Below, piece by piece: positions 45,841 through 54,960 of a stretch of DNA of 64,000 bases (the stretch's first letter is position 1; each line of letters opens with the position of its first letter). Below the pieces are notes generated by a model. It was not told the DNA's origin. It searched no databases and saw only the letters and a program-made list of their open reading frames with translations. The stretch comes from Selaginella moellendorffii (taxonomy: Eukaryota; Streptophyta; Lycopodiopsida; Selaginellales; Selaginellaceae), in contig NW_003314283.1 in NCBI RefSeq assembly GCF_000143415.4, positions 1,860,825-1,924,824 on the forward strand, given 5' to 3'. A program made the position numbers and the translations under genes.

Positions 45841-45880
45841 GTATGATCGCGGACGATCATTCCCTGACGAGGGGGAGGAT

Positions 45881-46274
45881 TGTTAGGCACCAGGTCAGGA
45901 TAATAGGATAAGGAAAGGGCCCTGCAATCAAGTGATCACCCCTTTAGCCAGTTGGCTTAGGGTGTAAGGGATAGGATCCTAACAATGGTATCGGAGCCCA
46001 GTTCGATTCTCGTGGCTGACGAGTGGGGCAAGAATATTCTGAAGGAATATTCAACATGGTGGATCTAGAGGGAGAACCAAGGTTTGGTAGACCCTAAGAG
46101 AAGGACCATGGTGACCGGAGGGTGGCCTAAGTATGATCGCGGACGATCATTCCCTGACGAGGGGGAGGATTGTTAGGCACCAGGTCAGGATAATAGGATA
46201 AGGAAAGGGCCCTGCAATCAAGTGATCACCCCTTTAGCCAGTTGGCTTAGGGTGTAAGGGATAGGATCCTAACA
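45881..46274 (+). mobile_element. Alpha TRIM, complete unit
   Basis: LTR 45881-45984, interior 45985-46170 and LTR 46171-46274. The two 104-bp LTRs appear identical by eye. Primer site ATGGTATCGGAGCCC; polypurine tract GAGGGGGAGGAT. The interior (186 bp) has no coding sequence but contains two GAATATTC palindromes and, just before the polypurine tract, ATGATCG-CGGA-CGATCAT, which can fold. The 40 bp before 45881 repeats the end of the interior. Confidence 0.9.
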
Positions 46275-46279
46275 CTACA

Positions 46280-47430
46280 TAAGGGCCAAGCAAGCAAAAA
46301 AAAGGGTGTCATGGCAGCCATGGCTATGTGCCAGCAGTGCCAGATGCCACAGCCAAACTGCTATGGCCTAGTGCTCCTTGGTTGTCCTATCCTCACCATA
46401 GAAATGCTCCTAATTCGCTGATCCCTGTTCAGCCCCCAATCCTAAATGCTCTCATGAATTATTTTGTAAACTATGCTTGTCTGCTAACACTTAAGTGATA
46501 CAAGCTGCTCATATTTTAATGCTAGAGTAAAGAAAATACCAAGTCTTGGATTTTATAGCAAATTATTAATAATTAAAGATCATTAAATTTTGAGATAAAT
46601 TGAACTCGTAGTTAATAATTACTGATGATTTGTATAAATAAACTGTAATAATTCAAAACCATAACTAAATAAAATAAATTATTAATATAATATAATCTGA
46701 ATAACACTTTTTATAGCAAATAATACTTTAAAACATATTTTTCAGCTAATTATATATAAAACCATTGAAAAAAATTGTAAAAATAGTATTTACTAAATAA
46801 TATTCTATTTAATCTTATTTTAGGGATGATACCGAGAGTGTCTTGGAAGACATGGTAAACTATCATCTAATAAATATTGAGGGAGTAGACTCAATATCTC
46901 AAGGGATCCCAACATTAGCGAATACAAGCTAACAACATATGTCATATGTTAAGAGTCATTTTATATATGACGAACACAAGAGTGATATAAGATGGGTGTG
47001 TATGGACTTAGGGCATGTTATCATTTTGGATCTTCTCCTCTTCCTGGTTTCTCTTCCTCCTGTCCTTTTCCTACTTCTCCATGTGTAGCATATGTGATCA
47101 TTGTAGTGCATGTGGTCTTTACCTTGTATTTTATAGTGATTTACCATAGAATAACCACAAAGTGGTACCTAAACCATCAATGTGCCACATGCCACATCCC
47201 ACGTGTCCATAGACCTGAGTTTTAGGGCATTGGGCCACTGCATGAAGGAATAGAGCCAAACTCCCAAGTATGGAGCTAAGGAGTGACGAAACTAGAGCAC
47301 AGAGCAACTCTCGACCATACAACCCAAGAAGCATAGGGACAAAAGCATGGAATGATTTGAAATAGTCCTAGAGCATCCAACATCCTATAGCACACAAAAC
47401 GGAGTGGTTTAGGGTTTAAGGTTCCCCCAG
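46280..47430. other. AT-rich spacer, no gene seen
   Basis: 46500-46830 is very AT-rich. A GGTTTAGGGTTTAAGG string at 47406-47421 is telomere-like but only two units long. Confidence 0.5.
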
Positions 47431-48195
47431 TATCCTTCCGGTGCTCGCGGCCTACCACACCCCAGGGAGATAAGCACTTTGGTCTTTCACCCCATGTGTC
47501 CATGTCCGAGCCGGAACCCGAGTTCGAGATGGTGCCCGAATCCGACTCTGACATGGTGCACACAGGGTGGAGCCCGGCAGCCCGCGCATGCACTGGAAGT
47601 CCAGCTGGGGGTGTGGAGCTGGGCACCCGAGGTCTGACCTCGGGCTGCCCAACACTCGCATTCCCCACTATCCTTTCGGTGTTCGCGGCCTACCATGCCC
47701 CAGGGAGACAAGCACTTTGGGCTTTCACCCCCACGTGTCCATGTCCGAGCTGGAACCCGAGTCCGAGATGGAGCCCGAGTCCGACTCCGACATGGTGCAT
47801 GCGGGGTGGAGCCGGGCAGCCCGTGCATGCACTGGAAGTCTAGCTGGGGGTGTGGAGCCAGGCACCCGAGGCCTGACCTCGAGCTGCCCAACACTCGCAT
47901 CCCCCACTATCCTTCCGGTGCTCGTGGCCTACCACACCCCAGGGAGACAAGTGCTTTGGGCTTTCACCCCCACATGTCCATGTCCGAGCCGGAACCCGAG
48001 TCCGAGATGGAGCCCGAGTCCGACTCCGACATGGTGCATGCGGGGTGGAGCCCGGCAGCCCGCGCATGCACTAGAAGTCCAACTGGGGGTGTGGAGCCGA
48101 GACACCCGAGGGCTAGCCTCAGCTGCCCAACACTCACATCCCCCACTATCCTTCCAGTGCTCGCAGCCTACCACACCTCAGGGAGACAAGCACTT
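47431..48195. repeat. 239-bp tandem repeats beside 28S rRNA (candidate rDNA spacer)
   Basis: Units start TATCCTT(C/T)CGGTG at 47431, 47669, 47908 and 48147 (periods 238, 239, 239), about 3.2 copies. Each contains AGGGAGACAAG, CTTTGGGCTTTCACC, a Gln/Glu-codon-like GAGTCCGAGATGGAGCCCG block and GTGCATGC. They lie immediately 3' of the 28S gene as transcribed, where intergenic-spacer subrepeats are expected. Open frames through them arise from the period and are not genes. Confidence 0.85.
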
Positions 48196-48307
48196 CACCC
48201 CAGGGAGTCAACCACTTCACCCCACACGCTCAAGCCTGAGCCCAAGCCCATGTTGCCCGGGTCCATCGGGCTACTGTACCCTTTGGTTTTATTCCTTCTG
48301 TGGGTGG

Positions 48308-48904
48308 GACAAATCGGTGGGACAGAGGGATGAACCTCAGCGGATTGTAGCAGCAAGGCTACTTTGCCACTTACAGTACCCCGTCCCCTATTTAAGTCTT
48401 CTGCAAAGGATTTATCTCCTCGACCGTTCGAAATTGGATTTCCAAGCCGCGCCCCCGGGGCAGCATCGGCCCCGAGGGACGGCACTTGCGTCATGTGTTC
48501 TCGGGGGAGCACGGGGCCCCCCTAACCGTAATCAGGTAACAGCTGAGGAGGTAGAGAGCACCGCATCTAGCACGGATTCTCACTTAGAGGCGTTCAGTCA
48601 TAATCCCATGCATGGTAGCTTCGTGCCACTGGCTTTTCAACCAAGCGCAATTACCAATTGTGCGAATCAACGATTCCTCTCGTACTAAGTTGAATTACTA
48701 TTGCGGCACAGCTCATTAGTAGGGTAAAACGAACCTATCTCACGACAGTCTAAACCTAGCTCACGTTCCCTATTGGTGGGTGAACAATCCAACGCTTGGT
48801 GAATTCTGCTTCACAATGATAGGAACAGCCGACATCGAAGGATCAAAAAGCAACGTCGCTATGAACGCTTGGCTGCCACAAGCCAGTTATCCCTGTGGTA
48901 ACTT
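48308..48904 (-). rRNA. 28S (large-subunit) rRNA, 3' end fragment
   Basis: The minus strand carries the 3' terminal ~600 nt of a nuclear large-subunit rRNA: TTACCACAGGGATAACTGGC (peptidyl-transferase region, 48883-48902), the CGATGTCGGCT block, and the sarcin-ricin loop AGTACGAGAGGAA (about 48674-48686). It continues to the GGGGTACTGTAAGTGGC-type end and TCTGTCCCACC. The upstream 28S is absent: sequence stops at AAGTTACC and LINE begins. The variable domain near the end is GC-rich and not angiosperm-like. It is a truncated copy, not a functional gene. Confidence 0.93.
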
Positions 48905-49661
48905 CCAGACAGCCTTTTTAGCAGCCAAACACGCATGCCTTGAACGACTAAACCTGCAAGAAGATCAGCACCATCGTTGGTGGAAGGTGGATGAATCGAT
49001 CATATGCACCCTCCCCAACATGGCATCGGGACTAGTCTTCGAGGCAGGACAGGCTGGACGCTTGTACCCCATCGTTACCCCCGAGTACGAGGACCTCCCC
49101 GACATGAGCAGAGCTAAACCGATCAGAGTGATTCAAATGGAGAAAAAAACTGCCAACGTTGATCCTTTGATCCCAGAAAACCAATATGCTCGCCTCTACT
49201 GGTTCCGCCAACAAACCTTGGACGAACTCAAGTGGGATCCCGCAGAGTGGCATTGGAGGGGAACCACGTGCAAGGACTTCTTCCAGTACGAGATCAAGCC
49301 AGGCCGCAAACTGATCAGGGTGCCGACTCGATCCTCCCTCATCCGGAAAGCAAAGGCCCAACAGATCCATTCCAGGAACCACTCACACAGCATCAACAAG
49401 ATCTGGAAGGGGCGCTGGTCAGCTAAGAACCGCTACTTAATGTGGCTGGCCCAACAAGAACGTCTCCCATCTCTGGTCACCATACATCTTCCGAACACAG
49501 CCTGCAAGACCTGTGGCGCCACAGAAACACAGCGACACATCTTATGGGAATGTCCGGCAGCACAGAAAGTATGGGAAGGTGCAGCAGTGGTACTAAAACG
49601 AACGTCAACCGGAGGAGCTGCAATCACATACGAATCGGCGCTCTGGGGTAGCTTCATCTAG
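48905..49661 (+). pseudogene. LINE C-terminal (zinc-binding RT tail) fragment, copy 1
   Basis: About 250 residues: FQTAFLAAKHACLERLNL, YARLYWFRQQTLDELKWDP, RYLMWLAQQERLPSL and the Cys/His cluster CKTCGATETQRHILWEC, the zf-RVT motif at the end of plant LINE reverse transcriptase. Frames run in from the 28S fragment, but the first ~42 codons of that frame are antisense rRNA. Its start (AGACAGCC) matches that of copy 2. Ends at TTCATCTAGG. Confidence 0.8.
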
Positions 49662-49809
49662 GGAGCAGATGAGAACCTTCGCAGAGGCAGGGATGAGAAC
49701 CTTCGCAGAGGCAGACACCATGATCCAGCCCAACCAGACGGCCAACAACTGTGACCGAATCAGTGCCTTCTACGGAATAACCATCTCAGAACACAGGATG
49801 CGTAAATTC
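49662..49809 (+). other. Short spacer with a 24-bp direct duplication
   Basis: GATGAGAACCTTCGCAGAGGCA is repeated in tandem from about 49669. No other structure seen. Confidence 0.6.
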
Positions 49810-50366
49810 TAGACAGCCTTTTTAGCAGCCAAACATGCATGCCTTGAACGACTAAACCTACAAGAAGACCAATACCATCGATGGTGGCAGGTGGACGAGT
49901 CGATCGTATGTGCCTTCCCCAACATGGCATCGGGACTCATCTTTGAGGCAGGACAGGGTGGACGCTTGTACCCCATCGTCACCCCTGAGTACGAGGACCT
50001 CCCTGATATGAGCAGAGCTAAACCGATTAGAGTGATTCAAATAGAGAAAAAAACTGCCAACGTTGATCCATGATCCCAGAAAAACAATATGCTTGCCTCT
50101 ACTGGTTCCGCCAACAAACCCTAGATGAACTCAAGTGGGATCCTGCAGAGTGGCATTGGAGAGGAACCAGGTGCAAGGGCTTCTTCCAGTACGAGACCAA
50201 GCTGGGCCGAAAACTGATCAGCGTGCTAACTCGATCCTCCCTCATCCGGAAAGGAAAGGCCCAACAGATCCACTCCAGGAACCACTCACGCTGCATCAAC
50301 AAGATCTGGAAGGGGTGCTGGTCAGCTAAGAACCGCTACTTCATGTGGCTGGCCCAACAAGAACGT
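49810..50366 (+). pseudogene. LINE C-terminal fragment, copy 2, left part
   Basis: Same region as copy 1 with scattered substitutions and a 1-nt loss near 50071 (frame shift). It is interrupted after GAACGT by an LTR element and resumes at 52471. Confidence 0.8.
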
Positions 50367-52465
50367 TGTTAGGCGCCAGCTTTGACTACGTGGTCAACGT
50401 CAGTCAAAGGGAGGCTCAAGGGTATATTAAGGCATGTTAGGGGAAGGGACTTAACCTACCCTAGGGCTCACAGTGGAGCGGCGGCGCAGTGGAGCTTTTG
50501 AGGTAGTTCGGGGGTGGTTGGGTGGTGAGGAACCTCAAACGGTGGCGTAGCATAGTCTAGGGCAACTAGATCTTTGTCTTTTTGCGCCGGATCATAACAT
50601 TGGTATCAGAGGATTGGTTGCGATGGCCGACCAAGCTGAACGCTGGAATCCTATTGTCGATGGTGGTGCTGACGATGGTGCCGACAAAGCTGCGGAGATT
50701 TGGACCATTCAAGATGTGGTTCATGAGCTGCGAGCCCTTAATAAAAATCAGCAAGAGATGCAAGACGAGATGCATGGCATGATGGATACCATGCGTGGGC
50801 GTGTTGAGGCACTCGAGGCTGGACGGGGTAGTGCTCCAAGTAAGCCTTCTTTGGTAGATCGACTCAAGATTCCAACCTTTTCCGGTGATGGTGGTGTGGA
50901 CAAGTGTCTTGCTTGGCTAGCTAATGTGAAGAAGTTCTTGGCTGCTAGAGGAACTCCAAATGCAGAGGCTTTAGTGGCTATTCCAATGGTTTTGTGTGAT
51001 GTGGGTCTTCGATGGTGGAATTGGCTTGAGGAGTCCCGTGTTGCGGATAAGAAACCACCAGTGTCTACCATGGATGAGTTTGAGGCTGCTTTCCGTTTAT
51101 GTTTTGCCCCTCATTACGACGTGGAGAATGCTCGTATAGAACTTTGCCATTTCCAGCAAGGGAAAATGACACTCGGGGATTATATTGAAAAGCTTACTCG
51201 CTTGATTAGTCGTGTTCCAACAAAGGATCCAGATCAGAACAAGTCCTACTTCATTGATGGCCTACATAGTGAGAGCATGCGGCAACACTTGCGTCATTCT
51301 CAGCCTACAAAGAGTTTGGAGGAGCTCTTTGATGCAGCTCGTCGACTTGACAATGACAAGCACAAGTCTCGCAAGCGGTCACGGAGTCCTTCTGTCGAGA
51401 ATCGTCGTGATGATGGCCGTGGACATAAGGATGGGAACAAGCATCACAAGTTGAAGTCAGTGGTGACTACCTCGGATGCAAAGGGGTCCAAGAAGCAGAA
51501 GTTCTTTGTGAAGAATTATAGACAGGGTTGTCATCATTGCGGCGAACTTGGACACTATAAGGCTGATTGTCCACAGTTGAAGAACAAGCAGCAGGACAAG
51601 AAGAATGGCCAATCTTCTTCTCACGGTAAGTCCGATACTAAAAAGTTGCAAACTTTGCAGCGTGAGGATGAGGAGAACGACCATTCCGGTCGGAGGAAGC
51701 GACTTTCGATCGTTGCTCGTCAGCTCAACTGTGTGTGGAACAAGATGGAGCTCGAGGATAAGCGTGAATCAGCTTTAATGCTGGAGGGCGTGTTCCGTGG
51801 CGATCCAGTGCGGATTTTACTGGATAGTGGGAGCGATGACAACTTTGTTTCGGCAAAGTTTGTTGCGGAGCATGGCCTGGTCACACGTGGAGTTCTTCCA
51901 TACACAGTGGAAGGTGCAGCCACCTCTACTCAACATTTCGATGCTTGTGTCGAGGGGCTGGAAGTGTTGGTTGGCAAAACCACACTTGTGAAGACTTTTT
52001 ATCTCGCGGATATCCATCGTGTGGATCTCATTCTTGGGATGCCATGGTTGGTGAAGGTGGATCCAAAGATAAAGTGGAGCATTAAGCGTATCTCGCTGGA
52101 GTATGGTGGCGTTAAAGATGTGTGGTTTGGCGAGGGCGTTCAACCACCAGTTGTTATGCTCTCTGCTACATCTTTGAAGCGGGCTTGTCGTAATGGAAAA
52201 GCACTTTCAAGTTACTTGCTGTTTATTCGTGACTTGGGGGAGAAGTAGTACCGGTCTACCAAACCTTGGTTCTCCCTCTAGATCCACCATGTTGAATATT
52301 CCTTTAGAATATTCTTGCCCCACTCGTCAGCCACGAGAATCGAACTGGGCTCCGATACCATTGTTAGGATCCTATCCCTTACACCCTAAGCCAACTGGCT
52401 AAAGAGGTGATCACTTGATTGCAGGGCCCTTTCCTTACCCTATTATCTTGACCTGGTGCCTAACA
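50367..52465 (+). mobile_element. Two-headed chimera: beta LTR - gag-protease - inverted alpha interior and LTR
   Basis: Left end: beta LTR 50367-50599 in plus orientation. Then primer site, gag and protease to about 52247. Then part of the alpha interior in reverse orientation (about 52252-52361) and a complete alpha LTR in reverse orientation (52362-52465). AACGT flanks the whole (50362-50366 and 52466-52470), and the interrupted LINE is continuous across it. Both outer ends are therefore U3 ends of different families (TGTTAG... and ...CTAACA). Confidence 0.9.
50623..52248 (+). pseudogene. Gypsy gag-protease, intact frame but truncated before RT
   Basis: ATG at 50623 (MADQAERWNPIVDGG). Capsid-like domain, basic linker, zinc knuckle CHHCGELGHYKADC and protease (VRILLDSGSDDNFVSAKFV) are in one continuous frame of about 541 residues, showing that this family fuses gag and pol without a frameshift. 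It ends at LLFIRDLGEK-stop, where an 18-nt or so deletion and the junction with alpha interior fall. Confidence 0.9.
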
Positions 52466-52470
52466 AACGT

Positions 52471-52710
52471 CTTCCTTCTCTAGCGGCCATACATCTCCCG
52501 AACACAGCCTGCAAGACCTGTGGCGCCATAGAAACACAGTGACACATCTTATGGGAGTGCCCGGCAGCACAGGAAGTATGGGAATGTGCAGTAGCTGTAC
52601 TCAAAAGAACATCAACCGGAGGAGCTGCAATCACATACGAATCAGCACTTTGGGGTAGCTTCATCCAGGGAAAAACAAAGAATCCTGATGGTTGGAAGTG
52701 GAGACACATA
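52471..52710 (+). pseudogene. LINE C-terminal fragment, copy 2, right part
   Basis: Continues from 50366: CKTCGAI-stop-TQ (Glu to stop), HILWECPAAQEVWECAAVVL-like sequence and WGSFIQGKTKNPDGWKWRH. The full LINE continues with HNEAPHFDQLNQTR (seen at 53215), but here it breaks off into telomere repeats. Confidence 0.8.
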
Positions 52711-52738
52711 GGGTTTAGGGTTTAGGGTTTAGGGTTTA
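52711..52738. repeat. Interstitial telomere repeat, (GGGTTTA)4
   Basis: Four perfect 7-bp units of the plant-type repeat lie exactly between two LINE pieces that are not adjacent in the parent LINE. The last base before it (ATA) is also telomere-like. Confidence 0.95.
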
Positions 52739-52739
52739 G

Positions 52740-53000
52740 ACCAGACCTCCAACATGGGGCACAGAGCTGGGTTTCAAATGGCTGAACACGGAGGAGACCA
52801 CCCGCTACCTTGGCTTCCAAGTCGGATGCCAGTATGATCAAGAACCTCAGAACCAAAAAGTAGTTACAAAACTAAGGGATCAACTCAAGTTCTGGGCGAG
52901 CAGAAAACTATCATTCTCAGCACGCTGTGTGGTGGCTAACAGCATCCTGCTTGGAGCGATATGGTTCCTGGCAGCATGCTTGGTTTGGTCCAGATTGATC
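52740..53000 (+). pseudogene. LINE RT thumb/linker fragment
   Basis: Frame reads TTRYLGFQVGCQYDQEPQNQ, KLRDQLKFWASRKLSFSAR and VANSILLGAIWFLAACLVW: the block after the RT palm in the same LINE family. In a full LINE it lies 5' of the zf-RVT region, so piece order here is scrambled. Confidence 0.75.
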
Positions 53001-53079
53001 GTCTCACTCGCGGCCCGCCTGGACACGCTGATCAAAGGAGGCGTGGAAGGGAAGATAGCGAAGGAGAAGGAGCAGCATA

Positions 53080-53400
53080 GGAAGTATGGGAAGGTGCAGC
53101 AGCGGTACTCAAACAAACAACAACCGGAGGAGCGGCAATCACATACGAATCAGCACTCTGGGGTAGCGTCATCCAGGGAAAAACAAAGAATCCTGATGCT
53201 TGGAAGTGGAGACACAACGAGGCCCCACACTTTGATCAACTCAACCAAACTCGGACACACATTAAGCATCTCTACCAGGAGCTCTTTGACGCGCTTCGGG
53301 GATGTACACTAGCAGAGATATGGAAGGCTCGCTGTGCCAGGCTGTTCGAAGACACGGACCCCTCGGCTCGAGCAACTATCTCAAAGGTTTGGTCCAGATT
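53080..53400 (+). pseudogene. LINE 3'-terminal coding fragment
   Basis: Starts at GGAAGTATGGGAAGGTGCAG (within zf-RVT), passes WKWRHNEAPHFDQLNQTRTH and HLYQELFDALRGCTLAEIWK, and ends at ARLFEDTDPSARATISK, probably the C-terminus of ORF2. Confidence 0.7.
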
Positions 53401-53790
53401 GATCGTCTCACTCGCGGCCCACCTGGACACGCTGATCAAATGAGGCGTGGAAGGGAAGATAGCGAAGGAGAAGGAGCTGTGGCCGTTTTTTAGAGAAAGA
53501 AGCAAGGCTGGAGAAGAAGAATGGTTGTGGAAGCCACCATTATGGATTTGGCAGCACATGTTCAGGAACAACAGTACGTGTAGCTCTCTGAGTCGACAGA
53601 GTTCCACACCAGGAACTTCGGAAGTTTGGAGATCAGACATCACGGGCTCGAGTGCCAATTCTACTTTGTCCCCCTCGTCCCACCCCCCCTAAAAATCTTG
53701 AAGAGCTCTTTCCCGGTTTCAAGCATGTCGAAATCGGACTCTATGGTTTATAGAGGATAAAATAAAAAACCCCATTGACAAAGTCAGCCA
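53399..53790 (+). repeat. Module D, copy 1 (direct repeat of 54615-54960)
   Basis: About 345 bp shared: GGCCC(A/G)CCTGGACA(C/T)GCTGATCAAATGAGG at the start, GTTCCACACCAGGAACTTCG, CCCCCCTAAAAATC and GGACTCTAT at the end. A frame in it reads LPESTEFHTRNFGSFEIGHH-like protein, possibly LINE ORF1. A partial third copy (TTTCGAGCATGTCGAAA...CCCCATTGACAAAG) lies at 54525-54598. Confidence 0.7.
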
Positions 53791-54524
53791 TTTTTGTGGA
53801 TCCACCATGATCAAGGCACTCAGAGCAATGCCATTTGATGTATGGGATGTTTCGAGGGGCACGGCTCGTGTCAGAAGCTGCATCAGGCTAGCTTGTTGGA
53901 GTGCAGAAACGTAGCTTCAACCCAGATCCGAAAGGAGCAGCTCACCTTTGGTCGTGATTCCAAATGGATAGCGCCAAGGGTACGGCTACACTGGTATGAG
54001 GCTGTGGGACTGGCATGGTGGCACTACACTTGCACGGCCTGATGGGAGGCTGGAAACAGCAATCCCAGTTGGAGGGGATCAGTCACACAGCAGCGAGGAG
54101 AGGACTTCCAGGCAGCAGCAGCATCACCATTACCGGAGACGGCACACTCCTCCTCAGTTCACCGCACTGTGGGATCCAGGACAGTACATCTCCAGGGGCT
54201 TCTTATATCTCTGGAAAACTGTAGGTGTCATACAGATGGAGATCAAGCAAGGGTGGTGTACCTTCACTGATCTCACGATCGACTCAAGTCCTTCACATCA
54301 GTAGATGCAATCACATGGGAGAGATGAGGCTGGGGACCATGGATAAGGCGCGAAGTTCACCACCAGTACGGATAGGGAGCACGCGTTTGCGGAGTGAGTG
54401 GCACGGCTTTGGGCAGCACAGAACCGAACACTAGTTCCTTGATCTGATCTGCACAGAACCGAACCGAACTCTAGTTCCAAGGATCCTCCCTTCATCACAA
54501 CCCCCCCATATGCTCTTTGCCAGT
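53791..54524. other. Unassigned, probably LINE-derived
   Basis: Frames are short. Wording such as WHGGTTLARPDGRLETAI gives no family. Its GC content matches the surrounding LINE pieces. Confidence 0.35.
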
Positions 54525-54614
54525 TTCGAGCATGTCGAAACTGGACCTCTATGGTTTTCAAGAGGATAAATATGAAAAGCCCCATTGACAAAGGCGGACT
54601 AGATTCTGATTGAT

Positions 54615-54960
54615 TGATCATCTCACTCGCGGCCCGCCTGGACATGCTGATCAAATGAGGCATGGAAGGGAAGATAGTGAAGGAGAAGGAGTTGTGGCCA
54701 TTTTTTAGAGGAAGAAGCGAGGCTGGAGAAGAAGAATGGACGTGGAAGCCACCATTATGGATTTGGCAGCACATGTTCAGGAATGAAGGCACGTGTACCT
54801 CCCCGAGTCGACAGAGTTCCACACCAGGAACTTCGGAAGTTTTGAGATCGGACATCACAGGCTCGAGTATCAGTTCTACTTTGTCCCCCTCGTCCCACCC
54901 CCCCTAAAAATCTTGAAGAGCTCTTTCCCGGTTTCGAGCATGTCGAAATCGGACTCTATC
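54615..54960 (+). repeat. Module D, copy 2
   Basis: Same module as 53399-53744. Immediately followed by the LINE endonuclease fragment, so module D probably lies upstream of it in the parent element. Confidence 0.7.

Larger units (their letters stand above)
39492..46274 (+). mobile_element. Mosaic alpha/beta LTR retrotransposon, 6.8 kb, one target duplication
   Basis: In order: first 28 bp of an alpha LTR (39492-39519); gypsy RNase H end-integrase (39520-41016); beta LTR (41091-41323); a second RNase H end-integrase (41324-42831); beta LTR (42906-43154); gag-protease-RT (43178-45837); end of alpha interior (45838-45880); alpha LTR (45881-45984); complete alpha interior (45985-46170); alpha LTR (46171-46274). 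CTACA lies on both outer sides (39487-39491, 46275-46279). The pol gene is effectively permuted, its 3' half lying before its 5' half. Confidence 0.9.

Noticed and set aside
45881-46274. CRISPR-like or satellite array from repeated 104-bp units
   Set aside because: The repeats have TG...CA ends, a tRNA primer site and a polypurine tract, so they are LTRs.
47567-48688. Long frames (up to 373 codons) across the 239-bp repeats
   Set aside because: They follow from the tandem period and run into rRNA. Several frames are open on both strands with similar low-complexity content.
48308-48920. R2/R1-type site-specific LINE insertion in 28S rDNA
   Set aside because: The breakpoint is far downstream of the R2/R1 sites, the LINE is antisense to the rRNA, and it is only a 3' coding fragment of an APE-type LINE.
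48780-49661. A 293-codon frame that looks like one protein
   Set aside because: Its first ~42 codons are antisense 28S rRNA. Only the remainder is LINE protein, so the frame is a junction artefact.
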